NCBI RefSeq assembly: GCF_017377855.1
Contig: NZ_JAFREP010000004.1
Coordinates: 429,474-493,473 of the forward strand
Direction of reading: 5' to 3'
Source of the DNA: Acanthopleuribacter pedis
Lineage (GTDB): Bacteria > Acidobacteriota > Holophagae > Acanthopleuribacterales > Acanthopleuribacteraceae
DNA: 64,000 bases
A model generated the notes under the pieces. It did no database searches and was not told where the DNA came from. It saw only the letters and a program-made list of their open reading frames with translations. Below, one piece after another: positions 34,927-43,401 of this stretch (positions within the stretch are counted from its first letter, which is position 1; every line of letters starts with the position of its first letter). The translations under genes were made by a program, and so were the position numbers.

Positions 34927-35994
34927 TTGCTGACCATTATCGAAACCCACAAGGTTGACCCTGCTTTTGAATGGTTGGAAGTGCGCGCCGCGGACGAGGC
35001 CCACGAGGACGGTGAAATCGTGCGTTTGGTGGTCGACGACGCCCAGGCGATGGTGTCGCGCTTTGTGAAGCGCTACGTCGCCAAACGGGACGCCGCGCTC
35101 AAGATCCCCGACAAGCAGGTGCAACTCCTGGAAGAATTTTTTGAGGAAGCCTGCATGGCCAAGGCGGTTTCGGCCAAAGGCCTTGATTCGACGGATTTGC
35201 CGGACCTCTTGCCCACCACGGTGATCCACTTCAAATACCCGGAACGGACGACCTTTCGCAAATCACGCGCCGCCCGTGTCAAACTCTTTTTGGATCAAGC
35301 GCTGTCCCATATCAGTCGTCGTGACTTCGCCGCCGCGCTCGGCCGTTTGGATTGGGTGCATCATTTGGATCCCGACAACGAGTTGGCCTTTGAACTCAAA
35401 ATCGTGGCCTTGCGTTCCTGGCGAAAAGCGGCCGAATGTGTCGCGGTTTTTGAAGCCTACGTTGCCGCCCATCCCGACAAGGTGGAACCCCGACTGGGCT
35501 TGAGTGAAATTTGGCTTTACCTGGACAACAGCAAACGGGCGCGCGAGACGTTGGAGCGTATTTTGGAACAGGAGCCCAATCACCCGATGGCGCTGGTGGG
35601 CTTGGCCCAAGCACGTTGTAAATTGGGTGAGGACCCGACCCCGGAGTTACGCAGGGCATGGCTGGTGGACATGGATTACACCCGGGAAATGGTCGAGGAA
35701 CACTTTGACTTCCGCGAGACCAAGCCGGAAAACCTCGCACCACGCACCTTGCAATCCATTGCCAAGCATTACCATATCCCTTTGAAACGGATCCTCAAGC
35801 GGGCCAAGTCCGGTGTTTTGCCGATGCACCCACCCACGGACGAAAGCGGCCTGTTTCAATTCACCGAAAGCGAGTTGGACCGTTACTACAACATCCTCAA
35901 AACGCTGGGCTTGGAAATTCCCAGCACCAGCTTCGCGAAACCCAAAAAAGAAGCGGTGGAAGCCGAACAACCCAGTTTGTTCGATGATTTGTAA
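34927..35994 (+). CDS. TPR-containing cytosolic protein
   Basis: I take TTG 34927 as start because GGAGGA lies 6 bases upstream; an earlier in-frame TTG at 34897 has no site. The 355 residues include a basic N-terminal domain of unknown type, then TPR-like helices (about 130-240: LDQALSHISRRDFAAALGRLDWVHHLDPDNELAFELK and following). A C-terminal part starts PRTLQSIAKHYHIPLKRILKRAKSG and the extreme end is PSLFDDL. No signal peptide. Possibly a scaffold or adaptor; function unknown. Confidence 0.75.
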   Translation: MLTIIETHKVDPAFEWLEVRAADEAHEDGEIVRLVVDDAQAMVSRFVKRYVAKRDAALKIPDKQVQLLEEFFEEACMAKAVSAKGLDSTDLPDLLPTTVIHFKYPERTTFRKSRAARVKLFLDQALSHISRRDFAAALGRLDWVHHLDPDNELAFELKIVALRSWRKAAECVAVFEAYVAAHPDKVEPRLGLSEIWLYLDNSKRARETLERILEQEPNHPMALVGLAQARCKLGEDPTPELRRAWLVDMDYTREMVEEHFDFRETKPENLAPRTLQSIAKHYHIPLKRILKRAKSGVLPMHPPTDESGLFQFTESELDRYYNILKTLGLEIPSTSFAKPKKEAVEAEQPSLFDDL

Positions 35995-36008
35995 CCGGGA
36001 GTAGGTTT

Positions 36009-36194
36009 ATGACCGAGAAGGGATCTTTGTGTGAGGCGCGTTTGCGGAAGAATGATTTGATTGAGGGCGCCGCCTTCTTTCAGGACGAGGTGGATGAAGT
36101 CGCTCTGGGCGATCTGGCCGCTCTGGCGCGGGCCGTGTTTGATCCTCGGAATCTGATCCTCGAGGAGGGTACAGCGGATCGGTGTTCCGAATAG
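36009..36194 (+). CDS. possible small protein after the TPR gene
   Basis: An open frame of 61 codons with GGGAG before its ATG and only 14 bases after the TPR gene, so it could be co-transcribed. The product is acidic (FFQDEVDEVALGDLAALARAVF) with no family I recognise. It could be a chance frame. Confidence 0.35.
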   Translation: MTEKGSLCEARLRKNDLIEGAAFFQDEVDEVALGDLAALARAVFDPRNLILEEGTADRCSE

Positions 36195-36544
36195 GATTGG
36201 TGCGTAACACGTTTTTTATCAGGGTTTTAGGGTTGGCGGATGCGAATGGGCGCCGTGCCCTCTGTCGCCCAACCTTCGGTTGGACTCAAGCATTCCCGAC
36301 GCGGATGGTGCCGTTGCTTCGCCTTGAAAAACGCAAGTTTGTGGGCACCTGCTTGTTCGCGGAAGTGGTTCAGGGGGGCAAGGTTGTGTTGCCAAAAGCG
36401 CGGTTTTGCAAATCGAGGGGGATGCCGACAACCGGGCATTTCAGGCGGTCAACCGCTCATCCAAAAAGCCGGACCGATTCCTCAAAACCTCAGGCGATCC
36501 ACGCTAAAACCGGTTTTCTCATCACTTCCTTACGAAAAAACTAC
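36195..36544. other. non-coding region upstream of the cysteine leader
   Basis: No supported gene on either strand. Becomes AT-rich just before the promoter at 36545. Confidence 0.4.
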
Positions 36545-36572
36545 TTGACTTGCGAAGAAACAAGCCTATACT
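36545..36572 (+). promoter_or_regulatory. sigma70-type promoter of the cys leader/operon
   Basis: TTGACT at 36545-36550 and TATACT at 36567-36572, separated by 16 bases. This is the best promoter-like sequence in the window. Transcription would start near 36580, about 25 bases before the leader peptide start. Confidence 0.75.
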
Positions 36573-36603
36573 TCGGTCATCAAACTTACCATGAGGTTTC
36601 ACC

Positions 36604-36714
36604 ATGGCACTTCAACAACGCAACGTAATGAATCAAGCTTGCCCCTGTTGCTGTTGTTGTTGCTGTATGCACGACTCGTTCGTCGGTATTCGGGAAACGC
36701 ACTTCGTCAAATAG
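36604..36714 (+). CDS. poly-cysteine leader peptide of the sulfate-assimilation operon
   Basis: A 36-codon frame starting at ATG 36604 with GAGG 7 bases upstream. Residues 13-21 read CPCCCCCCC: eight Cys codons (TGC and TGT), seven in a row at 15-21. The tail is MHDSFVGIRETHFVK. An intrinsic terminator begins 25 bases after the stop, and cysH lies 335 bases after it. This is the classical arrangement of an attenuation leader, where ribosome stalling at codons for the end product reports shortage of its charged tRNA. TCGGGAA at 36690-36696 can pair with TTCCCGA at 36753-36759 in the terminator, a candidate antiterminator. The leader role is inferred; a metal-binding peptide is an alternative. 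Confidence 0.85.
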   Translation: MALQQRNVMNQACPCCCCCCCMHDSFVGIRETHFVK

Positions 36715-36738
36715 ACGACCGCCCACCAGGTAAGCGTT

Positions 36739-36772
36739 AAAGCCTTTCTCGATTCCCGAGAAGGGCTTTTTT
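36739..36772 (+). terminator. intrinsic terminator (attenuator) before cysH
   Basis: AAAGCCTTTCTCG pairs over 13 bp with CGAGAAGGGCTTT around the loop ATTCC, with one G-T pair. It continues into TTTTTAGTTTTT. It lies between the leader peptide and cysH, so it must be bypassed for operon expression from the upstream promoter. Confidence 0.9.
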
Positions 36773-36828
36773 AGTTTTTGGGCCTTTTTCTCAATCCGAA
36801 TACCACTGAACAGTCGACCCCCGATTGC

Positions 36829-36890
36829 GATTCCGAGGACAGGAGCGTTCTGCTCCCCCCAAGTCCTGCGAACGCCTTGTGCTCGGAATC
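36829..36890 (+). other. long stem-loop in the cysH 5' region
   Basis: GATTCCGAG at 36829-36837 pairs with CTCGGAATC at 36882-36890 with further inner pairs (AGGAC/GTCCT). A second stem CCCCGTCCGGT/ACCGGGCGGGG follows at about 36894-36920. Structured leader RNA beyond the terminator; it matches no riboswitch consensus I know. Confidence 0.5.
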
Positions 36891-37048
36891 GAGCCCCGTC
36901 CGGTCCCCCAACCGGGCGGGGATTCCCCCTCCTATGCGGTTAACCTGTTTAACAGCAGGTTGTAACGAAATTAACCGGTAGGGTTTGCGGTCTGCTCAAC
37001 TGCAAATCACCCCAACAATTGCTCACAACACACAAGGAGAACGCGGAC

Positions 37049-37795
37049 ATGACACTCCAAGATAAGGTCGAGCAATGGCGGCGGGAAACCGCCGAATTGG
37101 AACCAGGCGTACTGATTGCCTGGGCTTGGCGCGAATTTGGTAACGATGTCGTTCTGGCCTCGTCACTCGGCGCCGAAGACCAAGTGCTCACCCACCTGAT
37201 CGCCGAACACGCGGCCCGGATCCCGGTCATTACCCTGGATACCGGTCGGCTGTTTGGCGAAACCCACGACCTGCTCAATGAAACCCGACGCCGTTACGAC
37301 GTCGACCTGCGTGTTTTTTTCCCCGACGCCGGCAAGGTAGAGGAAATGGTCAACGAACACGGCACCAACCTCTTCCGCGAATCGGTCGACCTGCGCAAAA
37401 AATGTTGCGCGGTTCGCAAGATTCAACCCCTCAAGCGGGCGCTTGACGGCAAAAAGGCCTGGATTACCGGGTTGCGCCGCGATCAATCGCTCAACCGCAC
37501 CGCCATCGATTTCGTCGAATGGGATGCGGGTAACAACCTCGTCAAAATCAATCCACTGGCGGCATGGCGCGAAGAAGATGTTCGCGACTTCCTAATCCGC
37601 CACGACGTGCCCTACAACCCACTTCACGACCGCGGCTTCCCCAGCATTGGGTGCGCACCCTGCACCCGCGCGGTCGAACCGGATGACGATCCCCGTTCCG
37701 GTCGCTGGTGGTGGGAACCTCGCGAGCAAAGCGAGTGCGGCATTCACATTGTCAACGGCAAAGTCACGCGGCGCGTTCCGGTTCTGGTGGAATAA
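37049..37795 (+). CDS. cysH: adenylylsulfate (APS) reductase
   Basis: ATG 37049 with AAGGAG 9 bases upstream. The 248-residue enzyme reduces APS (or PAPS) to sulfite with thioredoxin. The PAPS-reductase core has SSLGAEDQVL (39-48) and LDTGRLF. The catalytic Cys230 is in ECGIH. The additional pairs Cys119-Cys120 and Cys202-x2-Cys205 are the [4Fe-4S] ligands that mark the APS-using type. The APS preference also fits the absence of an intact APS kinase here. First structural gene of the sulfate assimilation set, under the poly-Cys leader. Confidence 0.95.
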   Translation: MTLQDKVEQWRRETAELEPGVLIAWAWREFGNDVVLASSLGAEDQVLTHLIAEHAARIPVITLDTGRLFGETHDLLNETRRRYDVDLRVFFPDAGKVEEMVNEHGTNLFRESVDLRKKCCAVRKIQPLKRALDGKKAWITGLRRDQSLNRTAIDFVEWDAGNNLVKINPLAAWREEDVRDFLIRHDVPYNPLHDRGFPSIGCAPCTRAVEPDDDPRSGRWWWEPREQSECGIHIVNGKVTRRVPVLVE

Positions 37796-37861
37796 CCAGG
37801 TCCGAAACCCCCGACAAGGGTGCTGTTCTCCCCGCGCCGTCCCGCCCCAAGGGCCGGTGAC

Positions 37862-37905
37862 TCGCCCGCCTTTCTCACAAGGATGCGTCCTGAGAAAGGT
37901 GGGTC
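37862..37905. repeat. degenerate short element A
   Basis: CGCCCGCCTTTCTCACAAGG faces CCTGAGAAAGGTGGGTCG; an imperfect miniature palindrome between cysH and the DUF2061 gene. Confidence 0.5.
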
Positions 37906-38068
37906 GGACGTTCTCTACCCTGAATTATCTTGCTGTTGGATTGATTCAAACATCTTGAAATGAACGGCTTGGTGCGATCTTATCTCTTTTTCGAGCCGTG
38001 AAACCGCGAATGACGGGCCAGGTTCCTGCCGGGACCCACCCCAGCTTTCGCATCCACGAGGTTTTACC

Positions 38069-38362
38069 GTGTCCAATGATTCGATTTCTCGATCCGCGAT
38101 GAAGGCGGTCTCTTGGCGGATTTGCGCCACCGCGGCCACCTTCACGCTTGTTTACTGGTTAACCGGCGAATGGACCATCGCCGCGTCGGTCGGCGGTCTT
38201 GAGGCCGTCGCAAAAATGATCCTCTACTTTGTCCACGAGCGCTTCTGGGCAAAGATCCCCCCAAAATTCACCACGGCGGGTGACGCCTCCGGCGAGGCGG
38301 TTCCGGCCCGAGAACGGGCCCCCGTGACCGAGACGCCGCAACCGGAACCCTGTGGTCGCTAA
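38069..38362 (+). CDS. DUF2061 membrane protein
   Basis: GTG start at 38069 with GAGG upstream. A 97-residue protein with the DUF2061 pattern: SAMKAVSWRICATAATFTLVYWLTGEWTIAASVGGLEAVAKMILYFVHERFW, comprising two membrane helices. A Pro/Glu-rich tail follows. The family is repeatedly found beside sulfate-activation genes, and here it lies between cysH and cysD. The biochemical role is unknown. Confidence 0.87.
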   Translation: MSNDSISRSAMKAVSWRICATAATFTLVYWLTGEWTIAASVGGLEAVAKMILYFVHERFWAKIPPKFTTAGDASGEAVPARERAPVTETPQPEPCGR

Positions 38363-38404
38363 GGCCACCCCATCAGCAATGTTTTGAACACCATGGAGAT
38401 TTCA

Positions 38405-39400
38405 ATGCTTGATACGCTCGCACCCGTCGAAAAAAAGGCCTCTTCCTTTCGGCTTCTGACTGCCAAATCGCAATCCCCGGCCCGTGCCCTCCCCGATCAG
38501 TACCGGCTCTCCCACCTGCGCCAACTGGAAGCGGAAAGCATCCACATCATGCGCGAGGTGGTCAGCGAATTCGAAAACCCGGTCATGCTGTATTCGGTGG
38601 GCAAAGACAGTTCGGTGCTGGTTCGCCTGGCTCAAAAAGCATTTTATCCGGGCCGCGTCCCGTTCCCGCTGCTCCACATCGACACCTCCTACAAGTACAA
38701 GGAAATGTACGAATTCCGCGATCAGTTCACCCGCGAACAGAACCTCGATCTGCGGGTTTACGGCAACCAAGCCGCGATTAAAGACGGCGCCAACCCCTAC
38801 GATCTGGGAACCGCCGCCTGCTGCGGTCAACTCAAAACCAAAGCCTTGCTGGACGGCTTGGCCGCCGGTGGGTACGACGCCGCTTTCGGTGGCGCGCGCC
38901 GCGATGAGGAAAAGTCGCGCGCCAAGGAACGTATCTTCAGTTTTCGCGACCGTTTCGGCCAGTGGGATCCCAAAAATCAGCGCCCCGAGTTGTGGAGCTT
39001 GTTCAACGGCCACATTCGCGAGGGCGAATCGATTCGCGTGTTCCCTCTGTCCAACTGGACCGAACTCGATATTTGGCAGTACATCGAACTGGAAAACATT
39101 CCCATCGTTCCGCTTTACTTCGCACGGGAACGCGAGGTGATCGACGCCGGCGGGACCTTGATCCCCGTTGATAACTTCCCGTTCCGTGAACGGCTGCGCG
39201 GTCCCATCAAAACCGTCAAAACCCGTTTCCGCTCCTTGGGCTGCTCCCCGTGCACCGGCGCGATTCGCTCTGATGCGACCACGGTCGGCGACATCATCCA
39301 GGAAATGTTTGAGGTGCGTACCTCCGAACGCGCCAACCGCGTGATCGACCATTCCAGTGACGACGCCATGGAACGCAAAAAACGCGAGGGTTATTTCTAA
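38405..39400 (+). CDS. cysD: sulfate adenylyltransferase subunit 2
   Basis: I start at ATG 38405 ([12 protein letters not shown]), where GGAG lies 6 bases upstream. The 331-residue protein is the small, ATP-pyrophosphatase-type subunit of ATP sulfurylase. The PP-loop [12 protein letters not shown] binds ATP, and [33 protein letters not shown] and [11 protein letters not shown] are family signatures. With CysN it forms APS from sulfate and ATP. Full length. The CysN gene follows after 73 bases. Confidence 0.95.
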   Translation: MLDTLAPVEKKASSFRLLTAKSQSPARALPDQYRLSHLRQLEAESIHIMREVVSEFENPVMLYSVGKDSSVLVRLAQKAFYPGRVPFPLLHIDTSYKYKEMYEFRDQFTREQNLDLRVYGNQAAIKDGANPYDLGTAACCGQLKTKALLDGLAAGGYDAAFGGARRDEEKSRAKERIFSFRDRFGQWDPKNQRPELWSLFNGHIREGESIRVFPLSNWTELDIWQYIELENIPIVPLYFAREREVIDAGGTLIPVDNFPFRERLRGPIKTVKTRFRSLGCSPCTGAIRSDATTVGDIIQEMFEVRTSERANRVIDHSSDDAMERKKREGYF

Positions 39401-39473
39401 CGCTTTCGCCAACCCATCGGGATAAGGCAAATTCGGGCGCCCGTGCGGGCGCCCGCCATCAAACGAGGATAAA

Positions 39474-41306
39474 GTGACTTCATTAATTGCCCAAAAAGAA
39501 GAACAAGAGTTGTTGCGGTTTTCCACCGCGGGCAGTGTCGATGACGGTAAATCGACGCTGATCGGGCGTTTGCTGTACGACGCCAAAGGCCTGCTCGAGG
39601 ACCAAATCTCCGCGCTTGAGGCCAAAGCCAAGGTTGACGGCAACCAGTTGGACTGGGCCTTGCTAACCGACGGCCTCAAAGCCGAACGCGAACAAGGTAT
39701 TACCATCGATGTCGCCTACCGCTTTTTTGCGACACCGAAACGGAAATTCATCATCGCCGACACCCCCGGCCACGAGCAATACACGCGCAACATGGCGACG
39801 GGTGCTTCCACCGCCGACCTGGCGATTGTCCTGATCGACGCCCGTCACGGTGTGCGCACCCAATCCAAACGCCACGCCTTTATCGCGGCCCTGCTGGGCA
39901 CCCCACGCCTGGTGGTGGCCGTGAACAAAATGGACCTGGTCGATTACGATGTCGCGGTCTTTGAACAGATCCGTGCCGATTTCGATGTTTTTGTCGACCA
40001 ACTCGGCATTCATCCCCCGCAATACGTGCCCATCAGCGCCTTGCTCGGTGATAACGTGGTTACCCAAAGCGAGAACATGCCTTGGTACGAGGGACCGAGC
40101 CTGTTGCATTTCCTGGAAACCACGCCGGTCGGCGTGGGTCGCAACCTGAAAGAACTGCGCTTCCCGGTCCAATACGTGTCGCGCCCCAACCAAAACTTTC
40201 GCGGTTACAGCGGCCAACTTCTGTCCGGTGTTGTGCGCAAGGGCGACGAGGTGCTGATCCATCCCGGCAACGAACGGGCGACCGTGTCTTCCATCGTGAC
40301 CTACGACGGTGAGCTGGACGAAGCTTTTGCACCCATGTCCGTGACCGTGACCCTCAACGGCGAGCGCGACATCAGCCGCGGCGATATGTTGGTGGCGCCC
40401 GACCAGCCCGCCACCGTGTCACGCGATGTTGAGGCCGTGGTGGTGTGGATGGACCACACCCCGCTCCAGCTCAACGGTACCTACATCCTCAAACACACCA
40501 GCCGCAAAACGCGGGTCGTGGTTGAAGCCGTCCAATACAAGGTCGATGTGGATGAGGCCGAACAGGTGGCCGGCGATCAGTTGGTCCTCAACGAAATCGG
40601 CAGCCTAAAACTCACCACCATGCAGCCGCTGTTTTTTGACGCCTACCAAGACAATCGCAAAACCGGCAGCTTCATTCTCATCGATGAACAGACCAACCTG
40701 ACCGTGGCGGCGGGCATGATCCTCAAAGCCGGTCATGTCCACGCCGGCGATCACCAGACGCGCGCGCTGAGTTCCGGCGAACGGGCGCTGCATTTCAACC
40801 AGCAGCCCTTTACCCTGTGGGTGACCGGCCGTGTCGGCGCCAAACAACTGGAGATTGCCCAAGCACTGGAGCGGGCCTTGTTCGAGCGCGGCGGTTTTGC
40901 CTACACCCTGGATTCGAGCGAGCCGCGCAACCTGTTTCGCTTGGCCGAGGACGCCGCCCTGCTCAACAAAGCCGGCCTGGTCGCGATTGTTGTCGACGAC
41001 CTGTGGCAGAACCCCAGCCGTGAGGCGGCCCGTTCCGTCATCGGCGGCGACGCTTGGTTCGTCGTGCACGTCGATGCCGGCTTGGGTTGGGTCGAAGCCA
41101 ACGATCAATCCGGGTTCTACAACCACGTGCGCGGCCAAAACAAGCAACTTGATCGCTGGCAGCAATACCAACGCAACCAGGTGGTTGACGCCGACTACAC
41201 CGTACAGGTCGAACAGATCGAGACCGGTGTCGTGGTCGACCGCATTTTAACCGCACTCGAGGAAGCCGGCCGGATTAGCCCGGCCCAAGCCGAGTACCAA
41301 ATTTAG
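39474..41306 (+). CDS. cysN: sulfate adenylyltransferase subunit 1 with degenerate APS-kinase domain
   Basis: GTG start at 39474 after GAGG. Residues 1-430 form the GTPase subunit: P-loop GSVDDGKST (20-28), switch DTPGHEQY and NKMD, then two EF-Tu-like beta domains. GTP hydrolysis drives APS formation by CysD. Residues about 440-605 align with the CysC APS-kinase domain fused in NodQ/CysNC proteins (FTLWVTGRVGAKQLEIAQALERAL), but the P-loop is GRVGAKQ instead of GLSGSGKST. The DGDxxR and PYR motifs are also not recognisable. The kinase part is therefore probably inactive, consistent with a direct APS reductase pathway. Confidence 0.92.
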   Translation: MTSLIAQKEEQELLRFSTAGSVDDGKSTLIGRLLYDAKGLLEDQISALEAKAKVDGNQLDWALLTDGLKAEREQGITIDVAYRFFATPKRKFIIADTPGHEQYTRNMATGASTADLAIVLIDARHGVRTQSKRHAFIAALLGTPRLVVAVNKMDLVDYDVAVFEQIRADFDVFVDQLGIHPPQYVPISALLGDNVVTQSENMPWYEGPSLLHFLETTPVGVGRNLKELRFPVQYVSRPNQNFRGYSGQLLSGVVRKGDEVLIHPGNERATVSSIVTYDGELDEAFAPMSVTVTLNGERDISRGDMLVAPDQPATVSRDVEAVVVWMDHTPLQLNGTYILKHTSRKTRVVVEAVQYKVDVDEAEQVAGDQLVLNEIGSLKLTTMQPLFFDAYQDNRKTGSFILIDEQTNLTVAAGMILKAGHVHAGDHQTRALSSGERALHFNQQPFTLWVTGRVGAKQLEIAQALERALFERGGFAYTLDSSEPRNLFRLAEDAALLNKAGLVAIVVDDLWQNPSREAARSVIGGDAWFVVHVDAGLGWVEANDQSGFYNHVRGQNKQLDRWQQYQRNQVVDADYTVQVEQIETGVVVDRILTALEEAGRISPAQAEYQI

Positions 41307-41376
41307 TTTTCGTGTCCGCCCGGCCCGCGAGCAACGGGTCCTCGGGTGGGTCGTCTGATGTCGCATCGCGACACGT

Positions 41377-41405
41377 CCGCATTTCCTGCAAGCAATGCGG
41401 GCGAG
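41377..41405. repeat. miniature element A remnant
   Basis: CCGCATTTCCTGCAAGCAATGCGGGCG, a near-palindrome with element A arm sequence, between cysN and the sulfite reductase gene. Confidence 0.4.
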
Positions 41406-41489
41406 AGCAACGGACGGCCCACCCTTCCCCCGGACAAGATCCATCGGTTGACCCCCACAACATTTCCCCAAAAAGCGGAGAAGACCCCC

Positions 41490-43334
41490 ATGAGTAAAAA
41501 GCCATTTGAACCCCAGTTACGTACCCCCTTGGAAGAGCAGAGCAAAGAGGAACACAATAAACGCAACTCCGACGGCATGCGCGGCACCCTGGGTGCCGAC
41601 ATTCGCGACGGCGAGCGTCAAGACATTGCTTGGGAATCCGAGCAATTGGCCAAGTCCTACGGCATCTATTTGGAATTTAACCGTGCCAAAACCGGCAAGG
41701 AAAAAGACTGGTTTTACATGATCCGTCTGGGCATCCCCGGCGGCGGTCCGATCACCCCCCAACAGTGGGCCGTGATTGACGCCATCGGCAGCGAGTACGG
41801 CGCCAACCCCGAGGGTTACGGCTCGATTCGCCTGACCACCCGCGAAAACGTCCAGTTCCACTGGATCAAAAAAGAACACGTGGTGCCGCTGATCCAGCGT
41901 TCCGCCGAACAAGGCCTGCTCAGCTTAAACGGTTGCGGCGACAACGTGCGCAACGTGATGGCCTGCCCCTTCTCGCGCAACAGTCCCGACTTTGACGCCC
42001 ACGCCTGGGCCGCCAAGGTGGCCGACTACTTCCAGCTTCCGGCGCAACCCTTTATCCAAATTTTTGCCATCGATCCCAACCAGATTCGCGAGGACAACGC
42101 CGCCGAGGCCGCGGCCGTCAAAGGCAAAACCCGCTTCGAATACGGGCCCGGCCTGCTCAACCGCAAATTCAAAATCGCCTTTGGCGCCGTGCATCGCAAC
42201 GCCGACGGGATTTTAGAAAACGACAACTGCACCGAGTTGCGCACCCACGACATGGGCGTTTCCCCCGTGATCGAGAACAACCAGGTCAGCGGTTTTCAAA
42301 TTTACATCGGTGGCGGCCAGGGTGAGAAAAACGGCAAACCCTCCGGTGCCATGTTGGGCAAACCTGTCGGCGTGGTCAATGAAGAGAACCTGCTGGCCGC
42401 CATGGATGCCGTGGTCCAGGTTCACCAGACCTGGGGCGACCGTGCCAATCGTCACTGGGCGCGCCTAAAGTACGTCGTCAAAAAGCAAGGCATTGACTGG
42501 TACCGCGACCGCATGCACGAAATCCTCGACTTTGAGCTGGGCGCCCCCATTGAAGATCACGATGTCGGCGCGCGCGAGTTGCACCACGGTTGGCAGGTCG
42601 ATCCCATCACCGGGCTTGACGCCTACTGTGCCTTCATTGAAAACGGTCGTTTGATCGATAACTCCCCCAATGGTCGCCTCAAAACCATGGCGCGTGAGGT
42701 GGCGTTGAAGTTCGACACCCCGCTGTTTATTACGCCCAACCAAGATTTGGTGTTCAGCGGCATTGCCCGCGAGCAACGCGCGGCCTTCGAAGCCGCTCTG
42801 GCCGAGTACGGCTACGGCCAACGCAACGGCGTCGCCTACAGCACGCTGCGCAAGAACTCCGGCGCCTGCGTCGGCCGCTCCACCTGCCGCTTGGCCTACA
42901 CCGAGTCCGAGCAATTCGAACCGGAACTGATCGATGCCTTGGAAGGTTTGGGCTGGGCCGATTACGACTCCAGCATCGGCATCACCGGTTGTGAGCGTCA
43001 GTGCTTCCGCCCCGCGACCAAAGCCATCGGCCTGGTGGGTTCCGGCAACAACCGCTACCAGTTCAAGTTGCTCGGAACCGAGGACGGCCGCCACCAGGGT
43101 CAGCCCGTCATCGACAACGATTTGGTGTACCTCAAATCCGTACCGCGCGACCAGGTCGCCGTGCTCATCAACGTCCTCTATTCCTGGCATCGCGCCGAGG
43201 GTGAGGATGGGGAGACCTTTGGTTACTTCATTCGCCGTAAGGGTTTAAGCGCCGTGGTGGCCTACCTGAAAGAACGGGAAGAGACCGCCGCTTTGCTGGC
43301 CAAACCGCTCAAGAACCTGACCGCTTTGGTGTAG
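41490..43334 (+). CDS. assimilatory sulfite reductase, siroheme/[4Fe-4S] subunit
   Basis: ATG 41490 with GGAG upstream; the open frame extends further 5' without a start signal. The 614 residues have two ferredoxin-like half domains and two siroheme-binding domains. The cluster and siroheme ligands are Cys460-x5-Cys466 (CVGRSTC) and Cys501-x3-Cys505 (CERQC), the normal spacing for nitrite/sulfite reductases. The six-electron reduction of sulfite to sulfide is indicated by location between cysN and siroheme synthesis genes. No flavoprotein (cysJ) is present, so ferredoxin or another donor is likely. Confidence 0.92.
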   Translation: MSKKPFEPQLRTPLEEQSKEEHNKRNSDGMRGTLGADIRDGERQDIAWESEQLAKSYGIYLEFNRAKTGKEKDWFYMIRLGIPGGGPITPQQWAVIDAIGSEYGANPEGYGSIRLTTRENVQFHWIKKEHVVPLIQRSAEQGLLSLNGCGDNVRNVMACPFSRNSPDFDAHAWAAKVADYFQLPAQPFIQIFAIDPNQIREDNAAEAAAVKGKTRFEYGPGLLNRKFKIAFGAVHRNADGILENDNCTELRTHDMGVSPVIENNQVSGFQIYIGGGQGEKNGKPSGAMLGKPVGVVNEENLLAAMDAVVQVHQTWGDRANRHWARLKYVVKKQGIDWYRDRMHEILDFELGAPIEDHDVGARELHHGWQVDPITGLDAYCAFIENGRLIDNSPNGRLKTMAREVALKFDTPLFITPNQDLVFSGIAREQRAAFEAALAEYGYGQRNGVAYSTLRKNSGACVGRSTCRLAYTESEQFEPELIDALEGLGWADYDSSIGITGCERQCFRPATKAIGLVGSGNNRYQFKLLGTEDGRHQGQPVIDNDLVYLKSVPRDQVAVLINVLYSWHRAEGEDGETFGYFIRRKGLSAVVAYLKEREETAALLAKPLKNLTALV

Positions 43335-43401
43335 CCCCTGAAGCGACGGCACCGGCGCCAAACGTCGGTGTCGTCCGCGCGCGTTAAAAGGAGACGACCC
43401 C

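Noticed and set aside
36604..36714. Poly-Cys peptide as a metallothionein or bacteriocin-like product
   Set aside because: Possible in principle. But the promoter, terminator and position directly before cysteine biosynthesis genes fit a regulatory leader better, and no export or modification genes are near.
36772..37048. SAM riboswitch before cysH
   Set aside because: Stems are present, but none of the SAM-I, SAM-II or SAM-IV consensus elements I know can be matched.
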